Below, piece by piece: positions 1 to 8,300 of a stretch of DNA of 64,000 nucleotides. Where the stretch lies: NCBI RefSeq assembly GCF_016924665.1, contig NZ_JAFFJT010000007.1:186001-250000 (forward strand), written 5' to 3'. Source of the DNA: Nocardioides sp. SYSU D00038. GTDB taxonomy: Bacteria; Actinomycetota; Actinomycetes; Propionibacteriales; Nocardioidaceae. Position 1 is the first letter of the stretch, and the number at the start of each line of letters is the position of its first letter. The notes beneath the pieces were generated by a model. That model had not been told where the DNA came from. It did no database searches and saw only the letters and a program-made list of their open reading frames with translations. Made by a program: the position numbers and the translations under genes.

Positions 1-491
1 TCGAGGTGCCCAAGGAGAACCTGCTGGGCGAGGAGGGCTCCGGCTTCGTCTCGCTGATGCTGAACCTGCCGCAGGAGCGGGTCTCGATCGCGGCGATCGC
101 CGTCGCCGCCGTCGAGCGGGTGCTCGAGCTCTCGCTCGACTACGCCAAGACCCGCCAGGCGTTCGGCAAGCCGATCGGCGCCTTCCAGAACACCCGGTTC
201 GCCCTGGCCGAGATGGCCACCGAGGCCTACATCGCGCGCTTGTTCGTCAACGACTGCATCCTCAAGCTCAACGAGGGACAGGTCGACACCGCGCTGGCCT
301 CGATGGCGAAGTGGTGGACCACCGAGCTGCAGAAGAAGGTCACCGACATGGGCCTGCAGATCCACGGCGGGTACGGCTACATGACGGAGTACCCGATCGC
401 GAAGGCGTTCACCGACGGTCGGATCCAGACCATCTACGGCGGCACCACCGAGATCCAGAAGGAGATCATCGGCCGCTTCCTCGGCGTCTGA
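1..491 (+). CDS. Acyl-CoA dehydrogenase, C-terminal part (5' end outside window)
   Basis: Only the C-terminal 162 codons or so are present; the frame is already open at base 3. The enzyme would use FAD to introduce the alpha-beta double bond in acyl-CoA. Visible are the helical C-terminal domain with RQAFGKPIGAFQ and the closing GGYGYMTEYP...IQTIYGGTTEIQKEIIGR segment typical of the family. The tail reads YGGT rather than the YEGT of short- and medium-chain enzymes. Together with LPQER upstream, this resembles the long-chain (LCAD) and isovaleryl-type branch, where the catalytic Glu lies in an earlier helix. Substrate chain length is inferred only. The downstream acyl-CoA ligase starts 64 bp later, so the two probably act together on fatty acids. 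Confidence 0.9.
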   Translation, partial: EVPKENLLGEEGSGFVSLMLNLPQERVSIAAIAVAAVERVLELSLDYAKTRQAFGKPIGAFQNTRFALAEMATEAYIARLFVNDCILKLNEGQVDTALASMAKWWTTELQKKVTDMGLQIHGGYGYMTEYPIAKAFTDGRIQTIYGGTTEIQKEIIGRFLGV

Positions 492-555
492 GCCTTGTGT
501 GACGGGGGTCACCCCGCCAGACTTTGCCCATCCTGGCGCCGAGAGGGAGCGACCC

Positions 556-2454
556 ATGACCACGACGACGAACCCCACCAGCAGCAGCACCACCAGCCAG
601 GAGGCCGACGTCCTGGCCGAGCGGGCCCGGATCCAGGCTCAGGTCGAGGGGCGCACGCTCATCGACATGCTCGCCGACACCGCGCGCGACAAGGCCGACC
701 AGCCGGCGTACTCCGACCGGCACCACCCGGCCGAGGGCGAGTCGTGGCGGACGCTGACCTGGGCCGAGACCCGCGAGCGGGCGCTCGACGTCGCCGCGGC
801 GCTGGTGGAGCGCGGGGTCGCCCCCGACGACACGGTCGCGATCATGGCCAGCAACCGGGTGGAGCACTACGTCGCCGACATCGGCGCCGTGCACGCCGAT
901 GCCACCCCGATGTCGATCTACAACACGCTGTCGGCCACCCAGGTGGCCTACGTCGCCGGCGAGGCGCGGCCCAGCGCGGTGGTGCTCGAGAACGCCGACC
1001 ACCTGGCCCGCTGGAGCAAGGCGCTCGAGGAGGTCGACAGCATCCGCACGGTGGTCGTGATCGAGGCGGCCGACGTGCCCGAGGGCGGGACGTACCTGTC
1101 GTGGGACGGCCTGGTCGCGCTCGGAGCCGCAGCGCGGGAGCGGCTGGCCGGCGAGCTCGAGACCCGGGCGCGCGCGGTCACCCCGCACACGCCGGCGACG
1201 ATCCTCTACACCTCCGGCACCACCGGCAACCCCAAGGGGGTGGTGCTCACCCACCACAACGTGCTCTACGAGGCGATCAGCACCCTCGAGGCCGCGGGCC
1301 TCCACGAGCCGCAGGTGGCGGTCAGCTACCTGCCGCTGGCCCACATCGCCGAGCGGGTGCTGGGCCTCTACGGCCCCCAGATCCAGGGCAGCCACATGCA
1401 CGCGATCGGCGACCCCGCCGAGCTGCTCGGGGCGCTGGGGGAGGTCCACCCCACGGCGTTCTTCGGCGTGCCGCGGGTCTGGGAGAAGATCAAGACCGGC
1501 ATCTCCGCCCGACTCGCCGCCGACCCCGACCCCGACAACGTGAAGATGGTCCAGGACGCCATGGCCGCGGGCCTCGCCTGGGTGGAGGCGCAGGAGGTCG
1601 GCGGCACCATGACGCCGGAGATCGAGCAGGCCTACCAGGAGGCCGAGGAGAAGATCCTCGGCTTCCTCAAGCTGCTCCTCGGCCTCGACCAGGTCACCTG
1701 GGCCGGCTCGGCCGCGGCGCCGATGCCGCTCGAGGTCGCGAAGTTCATGGCCGGCCTCGGGCTCAAGGTCTACGACGTCTACGGCATGACCGAGACCTGC
1801 GGCGCGATCACCGCCAACGGCCCGGGCGGCTTCAAGCTCGGCACCGTGGGCCGCGCCACGCCCGGCATGGAGGTCAAGCTCGGCGACGACGGCGAGGTGC
1901 TGGTGCGCGGCCCCGTCGTGACGCCCGGCTACCACCGCCAGGAGGCGGCCACCCGCGCCCTCATCGAGGAGGACGGCTGGCTGCACACCGGCGACATCGG
2001 CACGCTCGACGACGACGGCTTCTTCGCGATCGTCGATCGCAAGAAGGAGCTGATCATCACCAGCGCCGGCAAGAACATCGCGCCGTCGAACATCGAGAAC
2101 TACCTCAAGGAGTCGCCGATCGTCGGCCACGCGATGGCGATCGGCGACGGCCGCCCCTACGTCGTCGCCGTGCTCACGCTCGACGCCGAGATCGCCCCGC
2201 TGGTCGCGGAGAAGATGGGCATCACCTTCGCCGACCTCGCCGACCTCGCCGCCAAGCCGGAGATCATGGCGATGGCCCAGGACGCCGTCGACAAGGCCAA
2301 CGAGCGCCTCTCCCGCCCCGAGCAGGTCAAGGCATTCGAGCTGCTCCCGGTCGAGTGGACCGCCGAGTCCGACGAGCTCACCCCGACCCTCAAGCTCAAG
2401 CGCCGCGTCGTGAACACCAAGTACGCCGATGTGGTGGACCGCCTCTACGGCTGA
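556..2454 (+). CDS. Long-chain fatty-acid--CoA ligase (AMP-forming)
   Basis: This 632-residue ANL-superfamily enzyme activates a carboxylic acid with ATP to an acyl-adenylate and then a CoA thioester. The P-loop TSGTTGNPKG lies near residue 220, YGMTETCG near 409, DGWLHTGD near 473 and DRKKELIITSAGKNI shortly after. The C-terminal LTPTLKLKRR contains the usual catalytic Lys near residue 612. Length and motifs match the FadD15/FAA-type long-chain ligases of actinobacteria. ATG at 556 was chosen because gagaggga lies just upstream with good spacing; an in-frame ATG at 499 would extend the protein by 19 residues but lacks such a site. The gene follows an acyl-CoA dehydrogenase in the same direction. 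The true substrate cannot be read from sequence. Confidence 0.92.
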   Translation: MTTTTNPTSSSTTSQEADVLAERARIQAQVEGRTLIDMLADTARDKADQPAYSDRHHPAEGESWRTLTWAETRERALDVAAALVERGVAPDDTVAIMASNRVEHYVADIGAVHADATPMSIYNTLSATQVAYVAGEARPSAVVLENADHLARWSKALEEVDSIRTVVVIEAADVPEGGTYLSWDGLVALGAAARERLAGELETRARAVTPHTPATILYTSGTTGNPKGVVLTHHNVLYEAISTLEAAGLHEPQVAVSYLPLAHIAERVLGLYGPQIQGSHMHAIGDPAELLGALGEVHPTAFFGVPRVWEKIKTGISARLAADPDPDNVKMVQDAMAAGLAWVEAQEVGGTMTPEIEQAYQEAEEKILGFLKLLLGLDQVTWAGSAAAPMPLEVAKFMAGLGLKVYDVYGMTETCGAITANGPGGFKLGTVGRATPGMEVKLGDDGEVLVRGPVVTPGYHRQEAATRALIEEDGWLHTGDIGTLDDDGFFAIVDRKKELIITSAGKNIAPSNIENYLKESPIVGHAMAIGDGRPYVVAVLTLDAEIAPLVAEKMGITFADLADLAAKPEIMAMAQDAVDKANERLSRPEQVKAFELLPVEWTAESDELTPTLKLKRRVVNTKYADVVDRLYG

Positions 2455-2474
2455 GCCGGTCGCCGCCGGGCGGC

Positions 2475-2521
2475 GGTGAGCCAGCCTCCGTCTCCGCGTC
2501 ACGAACGGCGGCCTACTCACC
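2475..2521. repeat. 47-nt imperfect hairpin repeat, copy 1
   Basis: The unit starts with GGTGAGCCAGCCTCCGT and ends with a partly complementary arm closing in CTCACC, so it can fold as an imperfect hairpin around a central loop. Two further copies of the same length follow at 2548 and 2638. The stretch from 2455 to 2762 has no convincing gene and consists mostly of these units. Confidence 0.75.
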
Positions 2522-2547
2522 CCTGCCCGCGCCGCACCCCGGGTCGC

Positions 2548-2594
2548 GGTGAGCCAGCCTCCGTTCTCACGTCGCGAAAGGGGGCTCAGTCACC
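2548..2594. repeat. 47-nt imperfect hairpin repeat, copy 2 (divergent)
   Basis: It has the same first 17 bases as copies 1 and 3 but a diverged loop and right arm, ending CTCAGTCACC. Total length is again 47 nt. It runs directly into a 17-bp tandem repeat. Confidence 0.7.
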
Positions 2595-2623
2595 GCTGCC
2601 TGGGCGTCACCGCTGCCTGGGCG
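2590..2623. repeat. Tandem 17-bp direct repeat, two units
   Basis: TCACCGCTGCCTGGGCG occurs twice back to back (2590-2606 and 2607-2623), between hairpin copies 2 and 3. Confidence 0.8.
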
Positions 2624-2637
2624 CGCCCCCGGGCGGC

Positions 2638-2684
2638 GGTGAGCCAGCCTCCGTCTCCGCGTCACGAACGGCGGCCCACTCACC
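2638..2684. repeat. 47-nt imperfect hairpin repeat, copy 3
   Basis: Nearly identical to copy 1 (one base differs in the right arm), including the loop. The sequence after each of copies 1 and 3 (cctgcccgcgccgcaccc) is also shared, so the conserved block is about 65-70 nt. Confidence 0.75.
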
Positions 2685-2750
2685 CCTGCCCGCGCCGCAC
2701 CCTGACCAGTCCACCCACCGAACTCATGTAAGTCCACTTGTTCAGTGTGT

Positions 2751-2756
2751 TTAGAT
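2751..2756 (+). promoter_or_regulatory. Putative -10 element of a leaderless sulfonate-transporter promoter
   Basis: TTAGAT ends six bases before the ATG at 2763, and no ribosome binding site is visible. This fits an actinobacterial TANNNT-type -10 only loosely. Confidence 0.35.
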
Positions 2757-2762
2757 ACGCAC

Positions 2763-3572
2763 ATGCTGAACCAGGGTGCACGGCGGGCGGTGCTGCACGC
2801 CACCTCGCTGCTGGGGTTCCTGCTGCTGTGGTGGCTGGTGACCCACTTCGAGCTGGTCCGACCGCTGTTCCTGCGCGGGCCGGGTGAGGTCTGGGACGCG
2901 TTCGTGCGCGCCAACACCGACCACCCGATCAGCGCCGGCTCCGACCGGATGGTGCGCGGCGAGCAGAACTACTACCTGTGGGAGCACCTGCTCGCCAGCC
3001 TGCAGCGGATCGCGATCGGGGTCGGCGGCGGGATCGTGGTCGGCGTCCCGCTCGGCCTAGTGATGGGTACGACGTGGCTCGGCACGCTGCTCGAGCCGTA
3101 CCTCAACTTCCTGCGCTCGCTGCCCCCGCTGGCCTACATCGGCCTGCTCATCGTCTGGTTCGGCATCGGCGACACCTCCAAGATCTGGCTGCTGTTCCTG
3201 GCGGCGTTCCCGCCGATCACGATGGCCACGATCAGCGGGGTCCGCGGCGTGCGCGACGACCAGGTCAACGCCGTCCTGTCGCTCGGCGCGAGCCGCCGCC
3301 AGGCGCTCACGACCGTGATGCTGCCGGCCACGCTGCCGGAGGTGCTCACCGGCATCCGGGTGGCGGTCGGCTTCGCGTGGACCACGGTGGTCGCGGCCGA
3401 GATCGCCAACGGCATCCCCGGGATCGGCGGGCTCGCCTACCTCGCCGGCCAGCAGCTCCAGACGGCCCTCGTCCTCGCCTGCATCCTCGTGATCGGCCTC
3501 TCGGCCATCGCCCTCGATCTCGGGCTCAAGTCCCTGGAAAAGGCTCTTGTCCCCTGGCGGGGCAAGGCGTAG
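2763..3572 (+). CDS. tauC: ABC transporter permease, taurine/sulfonate (TauC/SsuC) type
   Basis: This 269-residue inner-membrane protein has about six hydrophobic segments and the BPD_transp_1 signature region (VLSLGASRRQALTTVMLPATLPEVLTG, quoted as VLSLGASRRQA and LPATLPEVLTG), which contacts the ATPase. With the next two genes it forms a complete permease, binding protein and ATPase set for taurine, alkanesulfonate or a similar small anion. ATG at 2763 is chosen. An upstream GTG at 2745 is possible, but it adds only six polar residues and sits in the apparent promoter. The family is clear; the transported substrate is inferred mainly from the binding protein. Confidence 0.85.
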   Translation: MLNQGARRAVLHATSLLGFLLLWWLVTHFELVRPLFLRGPGEVWDAFVRANTDHPISAGSDRMVRGEQNYYLWEHLLASLQRIAIGVGGGIVVGVPLGLVMGTTWLGTLLEPYLNFLRSLPPLAYIGLLIVWFGIGDTSKIWLLFLAAFPPITMATISGVRGVRDDQVNAVLSLGASRRQALTTVMLPATLPEVLTGIRVAVGFAWTTVVAAEIANGIPGIGGLAYLAGQQLQTALVLACILVIGLSAIALDLGLKSLEKALVPWRGKA

Positions 3573-3604
3573 CAGCGCTCCGGCGCACGAAGGAGAACCA
3601 CCTC

Positions 3605-4678
3605 ATGAAGACCCAGCTGACCCGTGGCGCAGCGGCACTCGCCGCCGGCACCCTGGCCCTGACCCTGGCCGGCTGCGTCGAGTCCGGGCGCGACGACTCC
3701 AGCGCCGCCCCCGACTCCGACTGCCCCTGGGAGCCCGACGAGTCGATCGAGACCACCGCCCGGATCGCGTGGCAGGCCATCCCGAACGGCGACGCGGTCG
3801 TCAAGGACCGCAAGGTCCTCGAGTCCTGCATGCCCAACGCGAAGATCTCCTGGGTGCAGGCCGCCTCGGGCGGCGACGTCGTGCAGTACTACGGCTCCGG
3901 CGACGTCGACCTCGGCCTGATGGGCTCCTCCCCCGCCACCATCGCGTCGTCCAAGCCGGTGGTCGACGACGTCGACATCGCGGTGGTCTGGATCCACGAC
4001 GTGATCGGCGACGCCGAGTCGCTGGTGGTCAAGGACCCCGCCGTCACCGACATCGCCGGCCTCGAGGGCAAGAGGGTCGCGGTGCCGTTCAGCAGCACCG
4101 CCCACTACTCGCTGCTGCAGGCCCTCACCGAGGCCGGCCTCGACCCCGCCGAGGACGTCGAGGTGATCAACCTCGACCCCGACGACATGCCGGGTGCCTG
4201 GCAGGGTGACCAGATCGACGCCGCCTGGGTCTGGGACCCGGTGCAGAGCCAGCTGCTCGACGACGGCGGCACCCGGATCCTCTCCAGCGCCGACACCGCC
4301 GAGGCCGGCCGTCCGACGTTCGACGTCGGCACCGCCGACCGCACCTTCGCCGCCGAGAACGAGGAGTTCATGACCCAGTGGGCCAAGGCCCAGGACTGGG
4401 CGGTGAAGCTGATCACCGAGGAGCCGGCCGAGGCCGCGGAGTCGGTCGCCGTGGTGCTCGGCATCGAGCCGGACGCCGCGGAGGCGCAGTTCGCCGGGCT
4501 GCAGTACCTCACCGCCGAGGAGCAGGCGGGCCCGGACTACCTCGGGGGCGGCTTCGCCACCGACCTGTTCAACACCGCCGGCTTCCTGCTCGAGCAGGGC
4601 GGTATCGAGGCGGTCGGCACCGAGGCGGAGTACGCCGAGCACGTCGACGCCGGTCCCGCGGAGCGGGCGGCCGGGTGA
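3605..4678 (+). CDS. tauA: ABC transporter substrate-binding lipoprotein, TauA-like
   Basis: This 357-residue exported lipoprotein has a short basic N terminus, a hydrophobic stretch and the lipobox LAGC with Cys near residue 23. Features of the TauA/NMT1-like binding-protein family include SGDVDLGLMGSSP, which lines the ligand pocket, and MPGAWQGDQIDAAWVWDP. These suggest taurine or a related sulfonate. A good ribosome site (aaggag) lies about 10 bases before ATG 3605. The gene overlaps the following ATPase gene by four bases, so the two are translationally coupled. SsuA-type or nitrate-type ligands cannot be excluded. Confidence 0.82.
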   Translation: MKTQLTRGAAALAAGTLALTLAGCVESGRDDSSAAPDSDCPWEPDESIETTARIAWQAIPNGDAVVKDRKVLESCMPNAKISWVQAASGGDVVQYYGSGDVDLGLMGSSPATIASSKPVVDDVDIAVVWIHDVIGDAESLVVKDPAVTDIAGLEGKRVAVPFSSTAHYSLLQALTEAGLDPAEDVEVINLDPDDMPGAWQGDQIDAAWVWDPVQSQLLDDGGTRILSSADTAEAGRPTFDVGTADRTFAAENEEFMTQWAKAQDWAVKLITEEPAEAAESVAVVLGIEPDAAEAQFAGLQYLTAEEQAGPDYLGGGFATDLFNTAGFLLEQGGIEAVGTEAEYAEHVDAGPAERAAG

Positions 4679-5484
4679 GCAGCACGCACGAGCACGAGGT
4701 CGAGGTCGCCGGGGTCCGCCACTCCTTCCGCGTGCAGGGGCGGCAGGTCCCGGCGCTCGACCGGATCGACCTGACGATCCAGCCCGGCGAGCTGGTCACG
4801 CTCGCCGGGCCCTCGGGGTGCGGCAAGACCACGCTGCTGCGCCTGGTCGCAGGGTTCATGCAGCCGAGTGAAGGTGCGGTGCGGGTCGGCACCCGCCCGG
4901 TCCGCGGGCCGGGGATCGAGCGCGGCGTGGTCTTCCAGCAGCCGACGCTCTTCCCGTGGCTCTCGGTGCAGCGCAACGTGGAGCTGGGGCCGCGGCTGCG
5001 CGGGCGGTCGAAGCAGGAGCGCGCCGAGACCGCGCACCGCTACCTCGAGCTGGTCGGCCTCTCCGACGTGGCCGGCCACCGACCCTACGAGCTGTCGGGC
5101 GGCATGCAGCAGCGGGCGCAGATCGCGCGGGTGCTGGCCAACGACCCCGAGATCGTGCTGATGGACGAGCCGTTCGGCGCGCTCGACGCGCTCACCCGCG
5201 AGCGGCTGCAGAACGAGCTCCTGGAGATCTGGCGGGCCACCGGCAAGACCATCCTGTTCATCACCCACAGCGTCGACGAGGCGGTGTTCCTGGGCTCGCG
5301 GGTGCTGGTGATGAGCCCCCGCCCCGGGCGGATCGTGCTCGACGAGCCGGCGGTGTTCGGCACCCCCGGGCACCTGGTGCCGCCGGAGGAGATCCGGGCC
5401 CTGCCGGACTACGTCGACCTGCGCGAACGGGTGCGGGTGGCGATCCAGCAGCGCGAGCCGGCCGCGGGTGGCGCCCCCGCCTGA
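4675..5484 (+). CDS. tauB: ABC transporter ATP-binding protein, TauB/SsuB type
   Basis: This 269-residue cytoplasmic ATPase energises the importer. Walker A GPSGCGKTT is near residue 45, the Q-loop follows in VVFQQPTLFPW, the ABC signature is LSGGMQQRAQIARVL, and Walker B is IVLMDEPFGALD with the H-loop in ITHSVDEAV. The start is GTG at 4675 in a GTGA overlap with the binding-protein stop. The gene order permease, binding protein, ATPase is compact and reads as one operon. Confidence 0.88.
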   Translation: MSSTHEHEVEVAGVRHSFRVQGRQVPALDRIDLTIQPGELVTLAGPSGCGKTTLLRLVAGFMQPSEGAVRVGTRPVRGPGIERGVVFQQPTLFPWLSVQRNVELGPRLRGRSKQERAETAHRYLELVGLSDVAGHRPYELSGGMQQRAQIARVLANDPEIVLMDEPFGALDALTRERLQNELLEIWRATGKTILFITHSVDEAVFLGSRVLVMSPRPGRIVLDEPAVFGTPGHLVPPEEIRALPDYVDLRERVRVAIQQREPAAGGAPA

Positions 5485-5555
5485 GAGCGCTCCTTGGTAG
5501 CGTCCCGTGCGACGCCGGGGGTGCGACACCCGGCCCGGGGCCCGAGGCGGTGAAG

Positions 5556-7188
5556 GTGAGCACGACCCGCACCGACGCCTCGCCGACCCGCGAGAGCCCC
5601 CGCCCGGCCGTCCTGGGGTGGTCCACCCGCACCGTCGTGCTCGTGCTCGTCGGGCTCACCTCGCTGGGGTGGGCGCCGTTCGCCGGCCGCGCGCTGAGCC
5701 CCGACGAGGGCGGCTACCTCATGGTGGCCGCCCAGTGGGGTCCGGGCGCCTCTCTCTACGGCGACTACTGGGTCGACCGGCCGCCCGGCCTGATCGCGAT
5801 CTTCGCACTGGCCGACGCCCTGGGCGGCGGCCCCGCGCTACGGGTGCTGGGGCTCCTCGCCGCGACCGGCAGCGTGGCGCTCGCCGCGGTGGTGGGTCGC
5901 GCGGCCGCCGGGCCTGATCGCGTTCTCCCCCGGGGCCGCCGCCGGGGGGGGCGCCCCCGCGCTACGGGTGCTGGGGCTCCTCGCCGCGACCGGCAGCGTG
6001 GCGCTCGCCGCGGTGGTGGGTCGCGCGGCCGCGCCCGCCGCGCGGCTCGCGCCGGTCGCCGCGGCCGCGACCTGCGCCGCCCTGGTCGCCAGCCCGCTGT
6101 TCGGCGGCAGCGTCGTCAACGGCGAGGTGCTCGGCCTGCCGTTCGTGCTGGCCGGTGCGGCCGCCGCGCTGCGCGCGGTCTCGCGCTCGTCGGTCGGCTG
6201 GGCCGTCGCGGCGGGCGCCGCGGCGGTCTCGGCGGCGCTGGTCAAGCAGAGCCTGGTCGACGTGTTCCTGCTCGGGCTGGTGCTGCTGGCGGTGCACCGG
6301 CGGCGCCTCGGCGGGCGGGCCGTCGTCCGGCTGCTCGGCGCGGCGCTCGGCGGCGTGCTGCTCGTGCTGGTGCCGGTGGCCGCGGCGACCGCGGCGCTCG
6401 GCACCGACCTGGTCGACCTGTTCCGCGCGGTCGTGGTCTTCCGCGGCGAGGCGGCGGAGGTGATCTCGCGCTCGGCACCCGCGACCACCACCGACCGGCT
6501 CGGCGGCGTGCTGCTCGCCCTGCTCGGCAGCCTGGCCCCGCTGGTGGCCGTGGTGCTAGCCCTGGTCGTGCGCCGCCCCGCCCGGCTGCGGGCGTCGGTG
6601 CCGGACCTGCGCTGGCCGGCCGCCGCCCTGGTGGCCTGGGAGCTCCTCGTGGTCCACCTCGGCGGGAGCTACTGGCTGCACTACCTGATGGGACTGGTGC
6701 CGGGGATGGTGCTGCTCGCCGCGGCCGCCGCCCAGCGCGCCGACGTCGTCGGCGCCCGGCTGCGCCGGGCCGTGCTCGTCTCCTACGCCGGCCTCGGCCT
6801 CTCGACCGTGGTGGCCCTCGGCTGGATCGTCGTCGACCCCTACGAGCGACCGGAGGAGCCGGCGATCGCCTACCTCACCGAGCACGTGCGGCCCGGCGAC
6901 ACCGGACTGGTGGCCTTCGGCGCCGCCAACATCGCGCGGGAGGCCGGGCTCGACAGCGACTACCCCCACCTGTGGAGCCTGCCGGTGCGGGTCCTCGACC
7001 CCCGGCTGCGCGAGCTCGCGCACCTGCTGGCCTCCGACGACCGGCCGACCTGGGTCGTCACCGTCGGCCGCTCGCTCGGCACCTGGGGCGTCGACCCGGC
7101 GGCCGCGGCGCCGTACCTCCGCGAGCACTACGAGGAGCGCGCGACCACCGGCCGCTTCACCATCTACCACGTGCTGGAGGAGTCGTGA
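5556..7188 (+). pseudogene. GT-C-type membrane glycosyltransferase, frame broken by a 124-bp duplication
   Basis: The N-terminal half reads from GTG 5556 (GTG 5550 is an alternative) through LGWAPFAGRALSPDEGGYL and DYWVDRPPGL to about 5908. The rest reads in another frame from about 5955 to 7188. The cause is visible: bases 5831-5908 are repeated exactly at 5955-6032, a period of 124 bp, which is not a multiple of three. Deleting one period restores a single frame of about 500 codons with multiple membrane spans. Acidic SPDE near the first loop fits ArnT/PMT-like GT-C enzymes that use lipid-linked sugars. A closely similar intact gene sits at 46756-48237. It overlaps the next gene by four bases. 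Either a true pseudogene or an assembly error. Confidence 0.75.
5831..6032. repeat. Direct repeat, 78 bp exact, period 124 bp
   Basis: Bases 5831-5908 equal 5955-6032. The 10 bases CCTGATCGCG also occur at both 5789 and 5913 with the same offset. The 36 bases between them differ strongly between copies: the second copy (5923-5958) is dominated by C and G runs. The insertion shifts the reading frame of the glycosyltransferase gene. Confidence 0.95.
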
Positions 7189-8141
7189 GCGTGGTCGCCG
7201 AGCCCCCGGCCACCGCGCCGGGGACCACGCGCAGCCAACGGGTGCGGGCGACGACGGCCTGGGCCGTCGCGCTGGTCGCCTGGAGCCTGGTGATCGGCAT
7301 CCCCAACGACACGATCGGGGTCACGGCGTGGCTCTGGCTCGGCACGGTGGCGTGGAACGCCGGGGCCGGCCGCGACGAGCACCTGCAGTTCTGGCGCGAC
7401 TGGTGGCCCTACCTCCTCGCGCTGGTCGTCTACTGGTTCCTGCGCGGCCTGGCCGACCACACCTTCGTGCCGGTGCACTACACGTTCCCCATCCGCTTCG
7501 ACGAGTGGCTGTTCGGCGGCACCACCCCCACGGAGCTGGCCCAGCAGCACTGGTGCGCCGCCGACCCGTGCCTCAAGACCACCCCGCCACGGTGGTGGGA
7601 CACCGCGTTCACCACCGTCTACGCCTCCCACTTCCTGGTGGCGCTGAGCATCGCCGCCGTGCTGTGGGTGCGGGCGCGCGAGGAGTGGCGGCGCTGGATG
7701 CGCCGGTTCGTCGCGATCAACCTGATCGGCCTGAGCATCTACTTCGTCTACCCCATGGCCCCGCCGTGGATGGCGGCTCGCGACGGCTACCTCGGCGACG
7801 TCCGCCGGATCACCAGTCGGGGCTGGTCGGAGATCGACCTGGGCCGGCAGAACCTGGTCCTCCACGGGATGGGCAACAAGGTCGCCGCGATGCCGTCCCT
7901 GCACGCGGGCATCGCGTTCCTCGTCGCCTTCTACGCCGTCTGGCGGCTGCACAGCGCCTGGCGGTTCCTGGTGCTGCTCTACCCCATCGCCATGTCGACG
8001 GCGCTGGTCTACTTCGCCGAGCACTACGTCGTCGACGCGATCGCGGGCTCGCTCGTCGCGATCCTCGCGATCGCCGGCTGCGGCTGGTGGGAGCGACGCC
8101 GCGGACGAGCACAGGTGCCGGACGGCTCGCCGCCCTCCTGA
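7185..8141 (+). CDS. PAP2-superfamily membrane enzyme (inositol phosphotransferase/phosphatase-like)
   Basis: This 318-residue membrane protein has about six hydrophobic segments. The late motifs are those of the PAP2 fold: AMPSLHAG, carrying the catalytic-type Ser-His, and EHYVVDAIAG, carrying the His and Asp of the last motif. Proteins of this layout in actinobacteria resemble AUR1/Ipt-type inositol-phosphate transferases as well as lipid phosphatases. Which reaction applies here is not decided by sequence. GTG 7185 overlaps the glycosyltransferase stop (GTGA) and has ggagg upstream, so both are translated from one message, suggesting a shared role in envelope glycolipids. Confidence 0.75.
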   Translation: MSVVAEPPATAPGTTRSQRVRATTAWAVALVAWSLVIGIPNDTIGVTAWLWLGTVAWNAGAGRDEHLQFWRDWWPYLLALVVYWFLRGLADHTFVPVHYTFPIRFDEWLFGGTTPTELAQQHWCAADPCLKTTPPRWWDTAFTTVYASHFLVALSIAAVLWVRAREEWRRWMRRFVAINLIGLSIYFVYPMAPPWMAARDGYLGDVRRITSRGWSEIDLGRQNLVLHGMGNKVAAMPSLHAGIAFLVAFYAVWRLHSAWRFLVLLYPIAMSTALVYFAEHYVVDAIAGSLVAILAIAGCGWWERRRGRAQVPDGSPPS

Positions 8142-8252
8142 GACAGATCCCTAACGGTCACCGCCCCGCGCGAAAGCGGTCACCGGTCCAGCCCAGGTGC
8201 GGTTTTCCCTTGGACAGCGATGAATCCGGCCCGCCACCATGGTCCGGCTCAG

Positions 8253-8269
8253 GGACATCCCCGATGTCC
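8253..8269. promoter_or_regulatory. Palindrome upstream of the MMPL gene
   Basis: GGACATC-CCC-GATGTCC is a perfect 7-bp inverted repeat centred about 40 bp before the MMPL start codon. It may be a repressor operator or an mRNA hairpin; no matching regulator gene is adjacent. Confidence 0.45.
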
Positions 8270-8300
8270 TCTGTCCCCTGCCCTTGATGGAGTTCACCCC

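Noticed and set aside
466..2520. 684-codon minus-strand open frame opposite the acyl-CoA ligase gene
   Set aside because: Composition is His-, Gly- and Arg-rich, the typical antisense shadow of a high-GC gene. The plus strand has complete ANL motifs.
2476..2754. Short frames within the hairpin repeats behind the acyl-CoA ligase gene
   Set aside because: The translated repeats (SQPPS... units) are a by-product of the 47-nt palindromes; no start signal or conserved protein.
4956..8141. Single 1061-codon open frame spanning the sulfonate ATPase, glycosyltransferase and PAP2 genes
   Set aside because: It is protein-like only at its two ends (5556-5908 and 7185-8141). The middle is Arg/Gly/Ala-rich readthrough of the wrong frame after the 124-bp duplication, so it is not a fusion protein.
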